This document shows, in pieces, positions 24,707-35,793 of a DNA stretch of 64,000 bases; within the stretch, counting starts at the first letter, position 1; each line of letters begins with the position of its first letter. The DNA comes from Hybos culiciformis (taxonomy: Eukaryota > Arthropoda > Insecta > Diptera > Hybotidae), in contig OZ023274.1 in NCBI GenBank assembly GCA_964007475.1, positions 92,651,213 through 92,715,212 on the forward strand, in the 5' to 3' direction. The notes beneath the pieces are model-generated. The model saw nothing but the letters and a program-made list of their open reading frames with translations. It was not told the origin of the DNA and ran no database searches. The translations under genes and the position numbers were made by a program.

Positions 24707-27700
24707 TTAATTTAAAAGATCCAGTTTACTTAGATAAGCGTTTGAATCCAATGGATAGTATTTTTCAAGATCACTTCCACATGGCTGGGAATCATTTAAA
24801 TGTTGGCCAACTCCTGATAATTCTAGAGAAATTTTTCCACTAAATCCTCTCAAAATTCTAAAATCATTGTATTTAGGTAGCACTGGCTGCAATTGTAATT
24901 CCCACACTGTATATGGGCTTAATGTAAAATAGGATTCTCTTACGATCTTAACAACCATATTTTTGCTTTTATAGTCACCATAATGTGTTTTGTCATATCC
25001 ATGTGTAAATTTTAAGGGCATAGTTGGAAGAACATAAACGTTATTGCCGCATTTATAGTATGAGCTCCCCATATGCCTTAAATTTATTTTAAATTTTTTT
25101 AATTCGATATCTAACTTCTCCTGATTATGTGTTGCTTTAAGAATTAATTCGATTACATTAAATTTAACAGCATTTAAAGTTGATTTTGTTATTTCAGATT
25201 TCAATATTATGGTATCTCCCTGTAGTAACTTTGTAATAATTTGTTCATATTCGTTATTACCCCAAGTATAAAATGGTTGAAGAGTTCCATCGCCAAAATA
25301 ATATCGCTCTTCAATGCGTTCAGTGTCACCACTAATATCGTCTTTGAATGTATTTAAATTGTGTGTCAATTGGTTAGTGTTTTGTATAATTGAAGTTGAA
25401 AGTTCTTCAGCATTTGAAGATATATTTAGTGATAAACTTAGTGAATCTGGTAATGTTTTAAAATATTCGTCGGCAAACGGAAAGATATGTTGCTTCAATG
25501 CTTTTATACCTCGATTATATTTTTGAATTAAAATATTTCTCTTTGTTTTATATTTTAACGACTGATATGTCTCAGCAAGTTCTTCGTTTTCTATACCGCT
25601 TTTATAAAATTGTGAAGATTGAATGTCATGAATATATTTTCTGTCGTCTTTTTGCTCTTCATAACCTTGTATTAAATCGAAAATATTAAGTAATAAATCA
25701 AAAGCATCACTTAATTTTGTTATTAAAGTAAGAATTTGATGTTGGACTGTGAAACCGTTTGTCAACGATTGCATTTGTGATCGCAAATCACTAATTGATT
25801 CTTTGATTTTCCAAAAATGTACAGCTAATGAGGCATGAGATTGACCGTACATACCATTAATTTGCTGTTTCAAATCGGCTGACATTTTTCTTAACGTTGG
25901 AACTAACTTATCATTAACAGTCATCTTAAGTTGTTTCAGATTTTTAAGTTCTTCATCCTTTTCGTTTAATAAATCCCACAATTCATTAAATTTGTCGTAA
26001 TTTCCCTTAAGTTCAACTGCTAAATCGCCCAATTGTTCAGCTCCATAAACAAATTTTTTTATTCTTGTGAATTTTTTTAATTTCTTAACATTTCGATTCA
26101 AAGCAGTACCTGGTTGCAAATCTTTACCTATTTCTTTAAGATGATTTATTGAATCGTCCAAATAACCATTATAAGTTGTGAAACCGGCCTCTGGAAGTCC
26201 TTTTTCTTTAATTTCAGTGGCTTTTTTGTAAGCTTCTTTTATGTCGTCGTCATCAACATAAACTGTTTGTAAATAATCTAGAGTTTTGTTGAATAACTTT
26301 AATTTCTCGGCACTGTATGTGTTCACAAAGTTGTCAATATTTTGTAATTTATTAGCCAAATCTTTTGGTGGCTGAGGCATTTTACTTGTGTCGGGTCCCA
26401 AATTGAGTGAGCTTACAACAGTACTACCCACGTTCATCATAATTCCTGCCGCAATGCCAATTGGACCGCCAACAAGCATACAAATTGTTCCGAGTGTACT
26501 TAATATTGAAGAAATTCCAACTTGAAACATTTTTGCTTTTATTTGCTCTTTTTTAAGTATAACAGTTTTTTCCATTTGATTAATTTCATCAATCAAATCA
26601 GTTTCAACAATTTTTATTACTTTATTTTGAATATCATCAATAACGGGTTTTACATTGTCTTCTATAAAACCTGAACATTCTTTAATTTTCAGATTAAGTT
26701 TTTTCTCAGAATTATTTTTTATCTCATTCATTACAATCTGAATTCTATCTCTTTTAATGTCTTCAACGTCCGATTTCAGATTAGCAAAATATTTAGTTAT
26801 ATTAGTTATAAAATTATCATTTAAGTTCGAACTCATATCTATAACTTTATTACGAATAATTGAATACATCGCACCAAGAACTATTTTATTATCGATTTTA
26901 GATCTCGGTGTCATTTCGGTGCTTTTATTGATTCTTTTACTAAAATTGTCAATTCGACGAAGAAAATTATTATATATTTTTTTAAATATTGTTGTATCCA
27001 TATTATCTTGATCATATTTATAATGTAAATCTTCTAGATTTGTAAATTCAACAACAAAATCAGATGTAGAAACATAATAATTATTGATAATATTTGAAGT
27101 ATCTAATTTGTTATAAAATTTCAAACTTTCATTTCTGTATAATCGGTTTTTCAAATTTTCCAAAACAAATTTTTTATATTTTATAATAATTCGTGCCTTT
27201 TCAGTGAAAACTGAATGTTTCGAAAGAACAGTAGTATTTTTCACATTATCACATTTCATACCTATTCTGTTAACTATGTTGGAAAGATTATGAACTGCAC
27301 ATGGTTTCCTCCCGCTGGATATTTCATATAAGGGTCCAAGAATAGCATTTTCACCTGAAATAAAACAAAATTAATTTTATATTAGTATTTTGATTGTAAC
27401 TGCGAACTCTCGAACGGCGTGGCATTTTTTAATTTAATTTTTGAATTAAATTAAAATTCATACGAGATTTTATTTTAAGAATGGCTTGACCTTTTCCATA
27501 TTCAACTTTTAAAGATTAAACATAATAATAATAGAAAATTAAAAAAATAAAATTAACAATAAAAGTCCAACTTTAAACAACCCCAATCTTAAGTTGCTGA
27601 CTTACCTCCATATGCCGTAGTAAATATATGATTTCCATTTGTATAGTCGCCAGCTATAGTCATTAATACTCCATCATTACTACTATTCACTCCAGCCTCA

Positions 27701-29367
27701 ATTAAGTTTTCATTTCTCAATGTGGAATAAACTTTCCATATAGGCGAAATTATACTCAACTTAAATTTTCCTGAATACACTGAGTTGGTCATCACAAATT
27801 TATTCAATGAAAAAATATTTAAATACTGAGGAATCTTGGTATCAGTATCACGATTTATAGAGAAAGAGAGTTGTGATTCTACAAATGAACCAGTTAACAA
27901 AATTTCATTTTCATCCATATGAGTAATTTGATCACCCCCAATAGCGTCTTTTAGGATATCAGCAAAAAGATTAATTTGAAATTGATTGAAAGTAACATCA
28001 GGAATATCAGTAATATAAGATTTAAAGAATAATGAGTTAATTCCATTCGCTTCTTTTAATACTTGCTTTATAGCTGCTCCTTGTACGGATGGCAATGTCA
28101 ATTTATTTAATTCTGCAATAACATGTTCAGTACGTGATTTGAATAATCTCTGTCCATCGTTCGACAATAATTGAATTTTAGTTAAATAAGAGTAAACATT
28201 TTTTAAATTTTCTATATGGCTTTTGGATTCTTCTAAATAACCTAACCATTCTTCAGATTTCTTCGTAAGATTTGTGTCAGCATTAATAAAAAATTGTGTC
28301 ATCTCTGCATATTTGGATAATTCTCTTGGGATATCATTTGTTATTTCATACAAATAATTCAAAATTTTAAAATCGACATCTGTATGATCCGTTGTATTGA
28401 TAATTTGCATAAGTTGGTTTTGCTGTTCATCTAATTGACTTTTAAAAGCGTAAATGTCTATTAATTTTCGTTCATTTGAATTAAAATAATCAATTATTTT
28501 CGTATTAATTAAATGGCTTTTTATATAATTTATTTGGTTTATAAATTGATTAATAGTTCCCAATCGGTGACTTAATGAATAACGGAAATTAAAATCATTT
28601 GAAGAAGCAGTTAAATAATCAAATGTTTTTAGAGATGCCTTTATTTCATTTCTATTATCTGTCATCTGTAACTGACTGGGATCAGATCTTGTTTTATAAA
28701 AGAAAATTCTTTCATTATTTAAAATCAAATTAATCAATTCTATGGTTTTTTCAGATGTTTCTGGTAGAGCTTTAACTAAATCGAATAAATGATGAACTTT
28801 ACCTAAAGCTTTCTGTTCTAACTCGTTGAATTTAGCATTTGCAATTATCAACGCAATACTATTTCCAAGTGTTTCTAAATTAACAAGATTTGATAATCTG
28901 GTAAATAATCGAAGAGCTTCTGACGATCTGTTGTTATCAACAGCAGAATAGTCTACAAGCAGGATTATTTTGATTTTTTTTGCATTATTTAATAATTTCG
29001 AAGCAGAATATGATGCTGCAATGTCACATGTAGCATTACACTGTGTATTAAATAATGGTATCATATAATAATTATCATTTTCGGTTGAAACATCCCCATA
29101 AAGTATGGGAATAAAATCATCGTCATGTCCACGATATAGATCATCATCTCGGCCGGTTATAAATTGTATAAAAGTTGTTAATCTTGGTACATTGTTACCA
29201 AAAACAAAATTAACTTCATCTTTTTGTGTTATTACCAATTTATCATTAACTTCTCTCAATTTATCTAATAAATTTTCAACATCTGATGTTAATTGTTCGT
29301 TATGTGAATCTGATCTCCCTCGTTGGATCAGAAATAGCAAAATAATATAAATTTTTAATGATGTCAT
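24707..29367 (-). CDS. Large secreted protein with degenerate GTPase-like N-terminus (1469 aa, two exons)
   Basis: Exon 1 is 27606-29367 and exon 2 is 24707-27354. A GT-AG intron joins them in phase (GGA G|GT GAA), giving 587+1+881 residues. Residues 1-19 look like a signal peptide (core KIYIILLFLI). Residues 52-72 (VNFVFG...FITG) and the hydrophobic strands near 132-140 and 170-177 are arranged like a P-loop GTPase. However, G57-NNVPRL-T64 lacks the GK of Walker A, no DxxG is present, and the NKxD position reads ANAK. Long helical, Leu/Lys-rich stretches follow. A Gly/Ile/Met-rich hydrophobic segment lies at about 864-906. The C-terminus (about 1290-1440) looks beta-rich, with SPYTVWELQLQP and SLELSGVGQHL. 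From memory, this layout resembles large uncharacterised secreted insect proteins; the C-terminal block also faintly recalls bacterial insecticidal complex proteins. No function is assigned. Codon use is clearly coding and less AT-rich than the flanks. It may be an orphan, a transposon-borne gene or a laterally acquired one. Confidence 0.85.
27355..27605 (-). other. Intron, GT-AG, 251 bp
   Basis: The donor on the minus strand is GGAG|GTAAGT (GT at 27605-27604). The acceptor is TTGTTTTATTTCAG|GTGAAA (AG at 27356-27355). The intron is very AT-rich and breaks the upstream frame soon after the donor (frame ends at 27589). The downstream open frame extends 31 codons upstream of its first Met to the acceptor without a stop. 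The join is phase 1 on both sides, so splicing is strongly supported. Confidence 0.9.
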
Positions 29368-29410
29368 TAATTATGTTAATTCTTTTCAAATACTTGATTC
29401 GATAGATAAG

Positions 29411-29448
29411 TAACTGAATAATTAATTCGAGTCTATCTTGCTTTTATA
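29411..29448 (-). promoter_or_regulatory. Core promoter: TATA box plus initiator
   Basis: On the minus strand TATAAAAG (29448-29441) is followed by TTCAGTTA (29418-29411). The candidate start-site A at 29415 is 33 bases downstream of the first T of the TATA box, the usual arthropod spacing, and TCAGTT fits the arthropod initiator. The predicted 5' UTR is about 47 bases before the ATG at 29367. Confidence 0.7.
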
Positions 29449-30689
29449 TTAAAAAATACTTCCAAAATTCTAGCAAACTTATAATTTTTATTATTTTTTG
29501 TTTTCATTATGAATATAAGTTCAATATTTACTTCATTAACTTAATAGAGTATATATATTTAAAGTTATTTGCACAGATTGTTGTTTTTTTTTTCGAAGAG
29601 TATTTTTTTTTTTAATTTTTTGAAAACGGTTAAAACACTAAAAACTCATAATAAAAGTTTTAAAATGCAGGCGTAGTCGTTTAATATAAAAATTATATTA
29701 TCCGAAGCGAAAAATAAAATCGAAAATATTTAGTCTCAACTTGAAAAAACCTAACTAAATTAGGTATTAAAGACTAACATATCTTGAGAAGAATATCGTC
29801 AAGGCATGAAGTCTAAGGCATGAAAACAAAATATTATTGTATAAATTTATTTTTGAAGCCAACATAACATTGACTGCTCTCGTCTTTCAAAGAAGAAAAC
29901 AAAATCAAATATTGAAAATAATGTTTAACTACCACATTACCACAATACCTCAAAATTACAAGAAAAGACAAACAACAATATCGTTAAAGCAGTCAAAACA
30001 AATAACTCTAAATTTTTTTTTAAAATTAAATTTACCTTACCCTTGGGTTCCTTGAAAAATTTTAGAATTTCCGCCAGAAAAATTAAGGTTTTGAAAAAGC
30101 TGCAATTTTCTCGATAATGATAAATCCTAAACCCTTGGTTTTTTTTAAATGTAGACAATAAAATTCGTATTATTTCAGAAAAAAAAATCTTCTAAAAACT
30201 TTAAGATGCTCAGAGTGATTCGCTTTTGTGTCCTCTTTTCCCCACATTGCTCTTTTTTACTTTATATTTCTCTATTGTAAAAATCGAGCTTTAGATTGAT
30301 TTCATTCACCGTTTTGCAAAAATTCGGAAGTATCTGACTTTTCTTTTATCTTAAGAAATTATTATTAAAATCATACAGTGCTTAATATGTTTTTATGAAG
30401 GCTTGTGTAATGCCAGTTTTCGATATTTTCTAATCAATGAATTATGCAATGAACAATGATAAATTGTCGAGTAAAAAATCGTGAACCGTCACAAAATGTT
30501 GATATAAGTTATTTTCAGATTGAAATTAAATCTAAGTCACTCACTTTTTACTTCTCCAAGAAGTTTTTGTGTCGATATCAAATACTTTTTCAAAAATTAT
30601 TTATTCAAATTTATAACAATACATACCTATATTTTTTTTTAAATGAATGTTAAATTATTTCAGAAATTTTAATATCATAAAAACTTGTA
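29449..30689. other. Upstream flank of the host gene, no other gene seen
   Basis: AT-rich sequence with open frames of only 65-73 codons on both strands (for example 29837-30055) that overlap each other and have no family resemblance. No second TATA plus initiator arrangement was noticed. Confidence 0.45.
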
Positions 30690-30692
30690 TAA

Positions 30693-31466
30693 GGGCCCGT
30701 TTGCACCGATTAAACTTAAAAGTTACACTTAACTAAGTTCTATATTTAAATTTAAGTTAAACTTAAATTAAAGTAAGTTGCTTTGAAAAAATTGTGATAA
30801 ACTTAACTAAGTTTTACTTAATTAAATTTCCCATGAATTTCCCTGTCAAATAAAAAAAAAATAATATTTCCAAAAATAAATAAATAATTTTTTTTTTTTT
30901 TTTGGGTTTAAATTTAGTTGAAATTATTCAAATTAATTTTTAAAAAAATGGAAAAAATTATTGGTAATAAAAATATGAAGGTAAGTATCGGTAAAAAAAA
31001 AAAAAAAAGAAGTGTCCAAATTTGACATAGAAAAAAAAAATTTGTCAAAAAAAAAATATTTCGTTGTAATTTTTCATACAAATATTGAACTTAAAATTTT
31101 AAGTTCACAAAATCTATCACTTAATTTAAATAAAACTTAAGCAATTTTAAGTGGAACTTTAAATTTGGTGCAAGTAGTTAAGTGTTACTTTAATACTTAA
31201 CTAAAACCATAGATTAAGAATACAGAAAGATGGGAAGCTTCATACAACATTATTTTTGGTATTTTTAAGTCAATGTGTTAGTAAAACAAAATAAAATACG
31301 TGATAATTATCAATGAATGAAAAGAATTTTATTTAGTTTTACTAACACCTTCACAATAAAATACCAAAAAAGACTGAAAAAATGTTGTATGAAGCTTCCA
31401 ATCTTTCTGTGTTCTTAATCTATGGTAAAACTTAAATAATTAAGTTTAATCGGTGCAAACGGCCGG
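30693..31466. mobile_element. Harbinger-like MITE, TAA target duplication, with nested MITE
   Basis: The left end is GGGCCCGTTTGCACCGATTA and the right end is its inverse (TAATCGGTGCAAACGGCCGG). TAA lies at 30690-30692 and 31467-31469, matching the 3-bp TWA duplications of PIF/Harbinger elements. Subterminal sequence repeats variants of AACTTAAGT in both orientations. A second element sits inside at 31206-31426. No transposase. Confidence 0.8.
31206..31426. mobile_element. Palindromic MITE, copy 2 (nested)
   Basis: Termini ACCATAGATTAAGAATACAG and CTGTGTTCTTAATCTATGGT pair. The interior (GTTTTACTAACACCTTCAC, CTTCATACAACATTATTTTT) matches copy 1 at 1031-1245. It lies within the Harbinger-like element, so it inserted later. 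Confidence 0.8.
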
Positions 31467-31469
31467 TAA

Positions 31470-32316
31470 ACATACAAAAATATTGTATTATGAAAATTTG
31501 ATCAATTGACGTCTTAATGAAAAAACATGGTTTATTGCGTATTTTTAGAATAAAAAAAACTTATTTACTCAACATACATTAAATATTTTTAACAAAATTA
31601 GTTTAGTTAACGAAAATATTTTCTTTAAAAAATTATAGTATAAGTTTATTCAGGTTTTATTGATTGACGTCCAATATGACGCTCCTATCAATAGAGGCAA
31701 ATGGAAGATTGTAACACTATGATTGATTCACGATGATATATATACCAACGGATTTCCTGGGATTGAAGAAGAATAACTTGATCCGAGAAAAATAAATGTT
31801 GTTGAAGTATAGGAGAAAATTAAAAATGATGTTATGCGCGAATTTTACATTTACAAAAAAATTTTAACAAAAATGTTGGAATTTTTTGAATTCTAATAAT
31901 GAAATTAAGATATTTCCTAAGCAAAATTTATAGCGAAAATTCATATTAATAATTCCCTTATTACACCGTAGATTGTAATATAGAATTAAAACCATTTGAT
32001 TTGAACAATTTTAAGAATTTGATTTAAAAAAGATAATAACATATTTATTATTTTAATCTTAAATTTTCATTTTTAATTATAAAAAATTCTTTTATATAAA
32101 GTTGAGATAGTTTAAAAGTATAGTTTCATCGAGAAATAAAACCTAAAAATTATATCACAAGACATATTTTTTGGTAAGAACTTAACTCGAACCCTAAATG
32201 GTTGCAAAACCATAACTGGTTACAACGAACAAGAAATGGTTACGAAACCAAATATATAAGCCTTGTTTTTGAACACCTTTTTTCAATTATCCCTAATATT
32301 ATTTTAAATAATAAAA
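31470..32316. other. AT-rich spacer with a possible decayed coding patch
   Basis: Around 31656-31855 the plus strand reads as protein-like sequence (QYDAPINRGKWKIV, then DDIYTNGFPGIEEE) interrupted by three in-frame stops. It is less AT-rich than its surroundings. This may be a pseudogene fragment; family unknown. The rest shows no gene. Confidence 0.35.
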
Positions 32317-32856
32317 ATACCTCAAATTTGCGTGCTTTTTAATGGAAAGTTAAATTTCGAAATGAAAGAATATTAAGTAAATAAATATAACAACATTATG
32401 TATAAATATATAAGTTATTTTATCACTTTTAACTTCATGTATTAATCTAAACCCTTAACATTTTATTTAGAATTTTTATTTTGTTTTATGTCTGGCAATA
32501 AATAGTATTTCCACACTTCAACAAAAGATTTTAATTCATTTTCAAAGAATTGAATCAAATTGATTTTTTTAAAATTATTAATTTTACCCTATTTTTTTAA
32601 CCGTGTGGTAATAAAGTTTTTTTTTCAATTAAACATAAATCAATTTATTTTTAAAAATAAAATAATTTATGTATATTTTCTTCTTTGATCGTTGAAAAAC
32701 AGCCTTAAATCAACTTATAATTAAGTAATTAAATTATTTATTTTTTCGAGAAGAAAATCTTAATGAAATTTAAAAATTGAACATATATGTAAATAAAATC
32801 TGCAAAGAATAGCGAACGTATAAGTTTTTCGATTGAATTCGCCGTGGTAAAAAAAA
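32317..32856. repeat. Dispersed repeat B, internally deleted form
   Basis: About 240 bp matching the left end and about 250 bp matching the right end of the long form at 5479-8060, fused with only about 55 bp of unrelated sequence between (32553-32605). It runs directly into repeat F at a poly-A-like junction. Confidence 0.7.
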
Positions 32857-33391
32857 TATGTGAGTCTCGGGACACACGGAAGAAGTGAAACTTCATGGCA
32901 AGTAGTATTTTCTGGGGCGGCTAAATAAATATTTAAAATGGTCAAGTGCATATAAGACATGACGTCATCGATTTTTTCGAGGGCGACTAGTTGATTTTTG
33001 TCCTTCGACTGCTGCGGCCAGTCGACTTAAAATAACTTGTTTTGGGGGAATTCGGCGGCTTAGAAAAAATTAAACAAAAAAAATTAAAAACCAGCGACTA
33101 CTGAGATATAAAAACATTTAAAAATTCTAAAATACTTTTTAAGCTCAAAAATTTTAGTGGCCTAATGGCTTTTAAATTAGTTCAAAATGCCTATATTTAT
33201 AGCTGCATGGCAACACTAGATGCCAGATGATTTCACTATATTTTAAGCCGTAAACAAAATTCCGGTTACAACTATATTATTAGCGACAATAATGTGTGAA
33301 AAACAGCAGCATGGCTTAAAATCATGTTTTCTTTTTGTTGCCGGAATAGTTTAACCTAAAATTTTTTTTTCAAATATGCCTGAAAAATTTC
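32857..33391. repeat. Dispersed repeat F, copy 1 (uninterrupted)
   Basis: Starts ATATGTGAGTCTCGGGACAC and ends CAAATATGCCTGAAAAATTT. It matches 49413-50579 except that both insertions in that copy are absent. It includes GC-richer words such as TGCTGCGGCCAGTCGACTTA and GGGGGAATTCGGCGGC. It supplies the empty sites for two MITEs. No protein recognised. Confidence 0.8.
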
Positions 33392-33413
33392 GTCAAGGAT
33401 TAGCTCATCACTA

Positions 33414-33870
33414 TATGTTTCTGCACAACTGGTATTTTGGTTCTACAGAACTGGTATGCTTCTCGACAGCTGGTATTTTGGTTCTGCACTAGTACGCTTC
33501 CCAACAACTGGTATTTTGGTTCTGCACAACTGGCATGCTTCTGCACAACTGGTATTTTATTTCTGCATAACTGGTATTTTGTTTCCGCACAACTGGTATG
33601 CTTCTGCACAACTGGTATGATTCTGCACAACTGGTATTTTGGTTCTGCAGAATTGGTATGCTTCTGGACAGCTGGTATTTTGGTTTTGCACAACAAGTAC
33701 GCTTCTGCACAACTGGTACTTTGGTTCTGCACAACTGGTATTTTGGTTCTGTACAACCGGCATGCTTCTGCACAACTGGTATTTTGTTTCTGGACAACTG
33801 GTATGCTTTTGCACAACTGGTATTTTGGTTCTGCACAACTGGCATGCTTCTGCACAACTGGTATTTTATT
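33414..33870. repeat. Minisatellite, 22/19-bp units, copy 2
   Basis: The same unit types as 9305-9588 (long units ending GGTTCTGCACAACTGGTA, short units GCTTCTGCACAACTGGTA), in the same orientation. This array is longer and more diverged, with variants such as CTCGACAGCTGG, TGGACAACTGG and CACAACAAGTACG. Overlapping open frames of up to 152 codons on both strands result from the stop-free unit and should not be called genes. Confidence 0.95.
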
Positions 33871-33908
33871 TGCGCAAATAAATATATCCTCTTGAATTTT
33901 TATATATA

Positions 33909-34048
33909 TTTTTTATTGTAATAATTTTAATTTACTTTATAGTTTTATTTTTATCTTGTTGGACTTAAAGATAAATTTTTACGTGTTAATTTTATCTAGG
34001 TGAATGTATCTTATTTTTTGCCTTATCATTTCCTTGCAACTTATGATT
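33909..34048. repeat. Dispersed repeat C, copy 2
   Basis: Matches 10567-10712. It starts about 40 bp after the minisatellite ends and joins repeat D directly at about 34046. Confidence 0.65.
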
Positions 34049-35793
34049 AAAATTCTACCGCCAATTTAAAGTCAGATATAAGTACCTATATGATATTTTT
34101 AAAGTCTCGATTTCCGAAATTTTAATCTCATCCCATTAATAATACTCAAGTCGTTGAGATATACCTAGTGTCAGAAGTTCACACTATTTAGAAGTGCAAA
34201 CAAATTTTGTTTTTCATTTGTTTGTTGTCAGTTCAAATAGCGATGATAGATTAAAAAAAAACACTAAAATAGAATATTTATTTATGTTTTAATCGAACTT
34301 GCAATATAGTTATTTGCAATATTTCATACATCTTACTGTGAAAAATAAATATTTTCAATTTTCCATTTTAGATTTAAATAAATATTATTCTAGCAGAGTG
34401 AACTCAAAATACAAAAAAAAAAAGAAAGCATAAAAGATAAATTAAAACAACCTCAACTAAAGTTTATTTATATTTTTCTTTCTATATATAAAGGCATTGA
34501 GTTACCAAAGTTAAAAGGATGAAAAAATGTATTTCCAAATGTTTTCCTTTTAATTTTTTTAATTTTTTTTTTTATTTTCCATTAACTTTATAAAATCAAT
34601 AATATTATTAAATTTAATGTTTCATTTTTAATCTGATATTCCAAAGTTCTTAAAACACATTTTGTTTTTGTTCACATTTAAATTTCTAATGACGTCAATA
34701 AAAAATAAATAAAAGTTTAAGTTACACGATTTTATTATTTAAATAAATGTACTTAAAAGTAGAATATAAATACAATTTACGAATACAAGAAAATTACAAA
34801 CAGAATTCATTACAAACAGATAAACGATGTCAGCTTGCAATCAACTTTTGATTTGATGAAAAACGTATAGCGTTTGTGTTTTGAATAAAATCGTGTAAAA
34901 TAAAAGTACGTAGGTTTATATTACATATTTCTGTGTTCAAAAGCCAGAACGTCTTATTATCTGCAAAATCTTTGTTTTGAGTTAGAGCGGAATAAAACTT
35001 TTTTTTAAATTACAAAAAATGTATTTGTTAAAAAATTGTAATTTGTTTAGAAAAGTTTTGAGAACAAATTTGGTTTCAGTTTTTTTTTTATAAATTATCA
35101 AATTATTAGTTTAAACTTCTGTTATTTCAATAAGAAGCAAATAAGACGTTTTTCATAGTAAACTTAATATTATTTTCCAAAAGCACAATAAAAAAAATTT
35201 TTAGTTAGACGTTTCTTAACGGATTGTCATAGAAGAAAAAGGGTTAGAATGAAAATAAACTACATAAATAGAGAAGCAACTTTATAATATTATCTCAATT
35301 TTGTCTTATCATCATTTAAGACGTTTCGGCTTTTGAACACATAATTTGTTATTTTTATGTTTATTTTGTACAAACACCTGAAATAGACAGAAAATACCGG
35401 AAATATTTTTTGATATTTATTTTTCTATTAATAACGTTTATTCAACTGGGCTCCCAACACAGTATAATCAGGTTGAAAGAAAACGTGTTAGAAAACGTTG
35501 TCATTGTTATAACCTTGACACACGAATATAGTTTTAATTCTACAACTCAAATTGAATTAACATTTAATTTGTCTATTTGAAGCTAAAAATGCCAATATTA
35601 ATCTTAACTTCTTAACATAATTTCGAACATAAGAAGTTTGTTGTTTTTGATAGGCGTCATCGCGATAATTTTTAATTGTTTCGTGTCGAAATTATTTTTA
35701 TTTGAAAATTTAAAAACAAAATCGATCAATCAACCATCAATTTCGAAAATTCATGAATAATTTTAATTTTAATCATGCATTACCTTATTTCTT
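34046..35793. repeat. Dispersed repeat D, copy 2, with a 410-bp insertion
   Basis: Collinear with 19121-20599. Relative to copy 1 it has an insertion at 34932-35341 and a shortened, diverged middle around 34740-34835. No coding content recognised. Confidence 0.75.
34932..35341. mobile_element. 410-bp MITE inserted in repeat D
   Basis: Terminal inverted repeats TGTGTTCAAAAGCCAGAACG (left) and CGGCTTTTGAACACA (right, preceded by TAAGACGTTT). Copy 1 of repeat D reads straight across the site (TAAATATTTGTTATT), so the insertion is polymorphic between copies. The flanks suggest a short A/T-rich duplication (ATTT-like) that I cannot define exactly. Confidence 0.75.

Noticed and set aside
24707..27259. 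850-codon frame as an independent gene starting at its first Met
   Set aside because: The frame is open for 31 further codons upstream to a strong acceptor, and no promoter is seen in the 251-bp gap.
27589..27605. Stop codon of the 592-codon frame as a true gene end
   Set aside because: It lies 16 bases inside a well-formed intron, and the next exon joins in phase.
33400..33895. Overlapping open frames up to 152 codons on both strands over the minisatellite
   Set aside because: The repeat unit lacks stop codons in any frame; translations are cyclic repeats of the unit.
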